NCBI RefSeq assembly: GCF_000382705.1
Contig: NZ_ARQE01000007.1
Span: forward strand, 62,433-126,432
Source: Aureimonas ureilytica DSM 18598 = NBRC 106430
GTDB taxonomy: Bacteria > Pseudomonadota > Alphaproteobacteria > Rhizobiales > Rhizobiaceae
Length of the DNA stretch: 64,000 nucleotides
Direction: 5' to 3'
The notes below the pieces were generated by a model. It searched no databases and was not told the DNA's origin. It saw nothing but the letters and a program-made list of their open reading frames with translations. The translations under genes and the position numbers were made by a program. Shown here piece after piece: positions 60,754 through 64,000 of this stretch (positions within the stretch are counted from its first letter, which is position 1; each line of letters starts with the position of its first letter).

Positions 60754-61569
60754 TCAGACGGAAGCGGCCGACAGCCAGGCGGGGTCCGGTCGCACGGGGG
60801 GAATGGCGTCCAGGAGCGTGCGCGTATAGGCGGCTTTCGGCGACCGGAAGACCTCGCGCGTCGGCCCTTCCTCTGTCACCTCGCCGCCGCGCATGACGAC
60901 GACGCGCGAGCACACGGCACGGATCACCGAAAGGTCGTGGCTGATGAAGGCCATGGAGAGGCCCATCTCGTCGACGAGGCCCTTGATGAGGTTCAGCGTC
61001 TGGGCCTGCGTCGAGACGTCGAGGCCGGAGACGATCTCGTCGGCGAGGATGAAGCTCGGCTTCAGCACCGCCGCCCGCGCGATGCCGATGCGTTGGCGCT
61101 GGCCGCCCGACAGCTCGTGCGGATAGCGGCCGAGAACCACCGCGTCGAGGCCGACGCGCCCGAGCACCGCTTCCACCTCGCGCTCCGCCGCCCGGCGATC
61201 GGGCGCCAGCCCGTGCAGGATCAGCGGCTCGGCGAGGATGCGGCGGATCGTGTGGCGCGGGTTGAGGCAGGACATCGGGTCCTGGAAGATCATCTGCATC
61301 CGCCGCCGCAGCGGGCGCATCTCGGCCTCGGGCAGCGCGGTGATCTCGCGGCCCTCGAAGAAGACCTGCCCGCTCGTCGGGCGCACGAGATTGAGAAGGC
61401 AGCGCCCGAGCGTCGTCTTGCCGGAGCCGGACTCGCCGACGATGCCGACGATCTCGCCGCGCCCGACCCGCACCGAGACGTGGGAGAGCGCCGGGCGCAG
61501 GGGCTTCACCCCGCGCGGCAGGGGAAAGGTGAGCGAGAGGTCGCGCGCTTCGATCAGGGCGTCAGACAT
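60754..61569 (-). CDS. Dipeptide/oligopeptide-type ABC transporter ATPase (DppF-like)
   Basis: 271 residues, one ABC domain. Walker A GESGSGKTT, Q-loop MIFQDPMSCLNPRHT, signature LSGGQRQR, Walker B FILADEIVSGLDVS, and the oligopeptide-type tail YTRTLLDAIPPVRPDP. The Walker B region reads ADEIVSGLD instead of the common DEPVSALD. It pairs with the ATPase encoded just upstream (8-nt overlap). Confidence 0.92.
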   Translation of the reverse strand: MSDALIEARDLSLTFPLPRGVKPLRPALSHVSVRVGRGEIVGIVGESGSGKTTLGRCLLNLVRPTSGQVFFEGREITALPEAEMRPLRRRMQMIFQDPMSCLNPRHTIRRILAEPLILHGLAPDRRAAEREVEAVLGRVGLDAVVLGRYPHELSGGQRQRIGIARAAVLKPSFILADEIVSGLDVSTQAQTLNLIKGLVDEMGLSMAFISHDLSVIRAVCSRVVVMRGGEVTEEGPTREVFRSPKAAYTRTLLDAIPPVRPDPAWLSAASV

Positions 61570-62440
61570 GGGTTCCCTGCTCCCGGTCGAAGGCGGCGAT
61601 CTCGCCCCGGCATTGCTGGATGACGCCGGCGGGCACGGGCGCGAGCCCCTCCTCCTCGGCGTCGGGGCGCGGATTGGCGGCGATCAGCGCGCGCGTATAG
61701 GGGTGGACGGGCCGCGCCAGGAGATCGGCGGTCGGCCCGGTCTCGAAAACCTTGCCGGCGAAGAGGAGCGTCGTCCGGTCGCAGACCTGCGCGACGACGC
61801 CGAGATCGTGGGTGACGAAGACGACGCCCGTGCCGTGCCGCCGCTGGAGGTCTCTGAGAATGCGCAGCACCTGCCGCTGCACGGTGACGTCGAGCGCGGT
61901 CGTCGGCTCGTCGGCGATCACGAGCCTCGGTTCCATCGCGAAGGCGGCGGCGATCAGCACGCGCTGGCGCATCCCGCCGGACAGCTCGTGCGGATAGGAA
62001 GCGAGCACCCGCTCGGGATCGCGCATCTGGACTTCGGCAAAGAGCGCCAGAGCCCGGTCGCGCGCCTCGGCCCGGCCGAGGCCCTTGTGGCGGCGCAGAC
62101 CGTCCGTCACCTGGGGCTCGATGCGGCGCGCGGGGTTCAGCGCCGTCAAAGGGTCCTGCGGGATCAGCGCGACGGTTTCGGCGAGCCGCTGGCGGCGGCG
62201 CGTCTCGCTGAGGGCGCCGAGGTCCTCGCCCGCGAGGCGGATCGTTCCGCCGGTGACGCGGATCGTACCGGGCAGGATGTCGAGAACGGCCTTGCCGATC
62301 GTGGACTTGCCCGCCCCGCTTTCGCCCACCAGCCCATGGACCTCGCCCGGCTGGACGGTGAGCGACACGTCGCGCAGCACCGGCGCGCCGTCGCGGATCG
62401 AGAGGGCGGAGAGGTTGGCGATCTCGAGAACGGGGCTCAT
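61562..62440 (-). CDS. Dipeptide/oligopeptide-type ABC transporter ATPase (DppD-like)
   Basis: 292 residues. Walker A GESGAGKST, Q-loop ALIPQDPLTALNPARR, signature LSGGMRQR, Walker B VIADEPTTALDVTVQ and H-loop FVTHDLGVVA. The C-terminal HPYTRALIAANPRPDAEEEG is the substrate-family tail. It overlaps the permease gene by 4 nt. With DppF it energises the import complex. Confidence 0.92.
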   Translation of the reverse strand: MSPVLEIANLSALSIRDGAPVLRDVSLTVQPGEVHGLVGESGAGKSTIGKAVLDILPGTIRVTGGTIRLAGEDLGALSETRRRQRLAETVALIPQDPLTALNPARRIEPQVTDGLRRHKGLGRAEARDRALALFAEVQMRDPERVLASYPHELSGGMRQRVLIAAAFAMEPRLVIADEPTTALDVTVQRQVLRILRDLQRRHGTGVVFVTHDLGVVAQVCDRTTLLFAGKVFETGPTADLLARPVHPYTRALIAANPRPDAEEEGLAPVPAGVIQQCRGEIAAFDREQGTHV

Positions 62441-63330
62441 CGGCGCATCACCGGGTCGAAGGCGCGGCGCAGACCGTCGCCGAGCTGGTTGAAGGCGATC
62501 ACGGTGAGGAAGAGGAGCGCCAAGGGCGCCGCGAAGATCCACCAGCCCTGATAGATGACCTGCCGTCCTTCGGCGATCATGCCGCCCCAGGTCGGCGTGT
62601 CGGACGACACCGAGAGGCCGACGAAGGAGAGGATCGCCTCGACCACCACGGCGATGCCCATTTCCAGCGTCAGGAGCACGAGCAGCACCGGCGCGACGTT
62701 GGGCAGGATTTCCTTCAGAAGGATCGCCGCGTTGCCGAAGCCGATCGATCGCGCGGCGGTGACGTAGTCGGCTTTCGCCTGCGCCTGCGTTTCCGCCCGG
62801 ATCACGCGGGCAAAGCGCGTCCAGTCGATGACGGCGATGGCGAGGATCACCGAATGAAGCCCCGCGCCGGAAATGGCGACGATCAGGATCGACAGGAGAA
62901 CCGGCGGGAAGGCCATCCAGACCTCGACGAGGCGCGAGACGAGCGTGTCGATCCACCCGCCGAAATAGCCGGCCAGAAGCCCGAGCGCGGTGCCGACGAA
63001 GGCGGCGGCGAGGCTCGCCGCGAAGGCGACGGTCATGGCGATGCTCGCGCCATGGAGAAGGCGCGACAGCACGTCGCGCCCGAGGCTGTCGGTGCCGAGG
63101 AGATAGCCGGGCTCGGCGCCGTCGAACCCCATCGGCGGCAGCGTGCCGAGCATCAGGTCCTGTTCCAGCGGATCGTGCGGGGCGATCCAGGGCGCGAGGA
63201 TGGCGACGAGGACGAGGAGGAGCACGAAGCCCCCGCCGAACAGGAGGCGGGCGTTGAGGATGCCGCCCCGGCGACGGCGAGCCGGCCGGGGCGCGCGCGT
63301 CAGGGGGTGGAGCGCGGCGCTGTCAGCCAT
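62437..63330 (-). CDS. Dipeptide/oligopeptide-type ABC transporter permease (DppC-like)
   Basis: 297 residues with about six membrane helices. GGGFVLLLVLVAILAPWIAP, LLGTDSLGRDVLSRLLHGAS, and the EAA loop YVTAARSIGFGNAAILLKEI then LPNVAPVLLV are hallmarks of DppC. ATG at 63330 is chosen because it overlaps the end of the DppB gene by 8 nt; an upstream in-frame start lies inside that gene. Confidence 0.92.
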   Translation of the reverse strand: MADSAALHPLTRAPRPARRRRGGILNARLLFGGGFVLLLVLVAILAPWIAPHDPLEQDLMLGTLPPMGFDGAEPGYLLGTDSLGRDVLSRLLHGASIAMTVAFAASLAAAFVGTALGLLAGYFGGWIDTLVSRLVEVWMAFPPVLLSILIVAISGAGLHSVILAIAVIDWTRFARVIRAETQAQAKADYVTAARSIGFGNAAILLKEILPNVAPVLLVLLTLEMGIAVVVEAILSFVGLSVSSDTPTWGGMIAEGRQVIYQGWWIFAAPLALLFLTVIAFNQLGDGLRRAFDPVMRR

Positions 63331-64000
63331 GACGCAGCCTCGGATTGAGCGCGACGGCAAGGAGATCCACCGCGATGTTGACCAGGATGAAGAGAAGGCC
63401 GAACAGGAGAACGAGGCCTTGGATCAGGGGCAGGTCGCGATTGATGACGGCGTCGATGGCGAGATTGCCGATGCCGGGATAGCTGAAGATGCGCTCCACG
63501 ATCACCGTGCCGCCGATCAGGAAGGTGAACTGGACGCCGGTGAGCGCCAGCGCCGGCCCGGCCGCGTTGCGCAGCGCCTCGCCCAGAACGAGGCCGAGCG
63601 GCGAGCGGCCCCGGATGCGGGCGAGAAGCACGTAGTCCTGCAGCATGGCCTCGTTCAGCGAGGCCTTCAGCACCCGCGCGATGACCGCCGCCAGCGGCAG
63701 GCCGAGCGCCAGGACCGGCATCGCCATGTGGGCCAGAACGTCCCGCGCCACGCGCCATTGGCCGGTCACGAGGCTCTCGAGGAGATAGAAGCGCGTCGAG
63801 AAATCGGCGGGCAGCGTCGGGTCGATGCGCCCGGACAGCGGCAGGATGGGATAGACGACGCCGAGAAGGATCACGAAGGCGAGCGCCCAGATGAAGTCGG
63901 GCACGGCCAGAACGAGGCCGTTCACGGCGTCGATCACCGCCTCGCCCGTCTTGCGCGCCAGGAGCGTGCCGAGAACCGCGACGCCGCCGCCGAGGAGGAC
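63323..64000 (-). CDS. Dipeptide/oligopeptide-type ABC transporter permease (DppB-like, partial)
   Basis: The C-terminal 225 residues are present and the frame stays open to the window end. LVLAVPDFIWALAFVILLGV, the EAA loop YVLLARIRGRSPLGLVLGEA then LRNAAGPALALTG, and VERIFSYPGIGNLAIDAVIN identify DppB. The N-terminal part and presumably the substrate-binding protein lie outside the window. The transporter may import the substrate of the StyA/LLM pathway. Confidence 0.9.
   Translation of the reverse strand, partial: VLLGGGVAVLGTLLARKTGEAVIDAVNGLVLAVPDFIWALAFVILLGVVYPILPLSGRIDPTLPADFSTRFYLLESLVTGQWRVARDVLAHMAMPVLALGLPLAAVIARVLKASLNEAMLQDYVLLARIRGRSPLGLVLGEALRNAAGPALALTGVQFTFLIGGTVIVERIFSYPGIGNLAIDAVINRDLPLIQGLVLLFGLLFILVNIAVDLLAVALNPRLRHG

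Overview
The window is GC-rich chromosomal DNA from an alphaproteobacterium, most likely Hyphomicrobiales (Rhizobium/Aureimonas-like). This is inferred from several things: a RirA-type iron operator, a rhizobactin-type siderophore locus, two tripartite tricarboxylate (TTT) transporters, a MesD/MesX methionine synthase and two cobalamin riboswitches. No rRNA, tRNA, CRISPR array or phage structural gene was seen.

Layout. 1-5.6 kb (minus strand): a TctD/TctE two-component system, a TctCBA transporter and a PEP-mutase/isocitrate-lyase-family enzyme. 5.9-9.0 kb: a STAND ATPase with TPR-like repeats and a SnoaL-like protein. 9.4-30 kb is an accessory island with visibly lower GC in places. It holds three decayed IS6-family copies, one IS3-family element that looks intact, and fragments of IS256, resolvase, AraC, SMP-30 and PhzF genes. 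Within it is a siderophore uptake locus (TonB receptor, RhtX-type permease, FhuF-type reductase). Its biosynthetic part survives only as one chimeric ORF joining an amine N-hydroxylase to the C-terminus of an IucA/IucC synthetase. The island also carries a LacI-regulated catabolic operon (HglS-like 2-oxoadipate enzyme, D-lactate dehydrogenase, second TTT transporter).

30-37 kb (minus strand) holds two B12-repressible modules, each behind its own cobalamin riboswitch. One is mesX-mesD (folate- and B12-independent methionine synthase). The other is nrdA-nrdB, a class I ribonucleotide reductase whose small subunit has Phe at the usual radical Tyr (class Ic pattern). This implies that B12-dependent MetH and class II NrdJ are encoded elsewhere. 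37-42.7 kb: DUF1989 protein, agmatine-deiminase-like protein, VOC protein, an intact resolvase with a candidate res site, VapBC and a DnaQ-like exonuclease.

43-51.7 kb: an XRE-cupin regulator, then an apparent single operon with a sugar-type ABC importer, phosphotriesterase-like hydrolase, glutamine-amidotransferase-like protein, PfkB kinase, BtpA/SgcQ protein and M20 amidohydrolase. A TTCAA-N5-TTGAA palindrome lies upstream of both regulator and operon. 51.8-64 kb: an HD-domain protein, then a second uncharacterised catabolic island. That island has a sugar epimerase, AraC regulator, SDR, StyA/StyB-like two-component monooxygenase, carotenoid-desaturase-like FAD enzyme, LLM monooxygenase, VOC protein and a Dpp-type ABC transporter running off the window end. 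Members of a dispersed palindromic repeat occupy at least five intergenic gaps between 5.7 and 40 kb.
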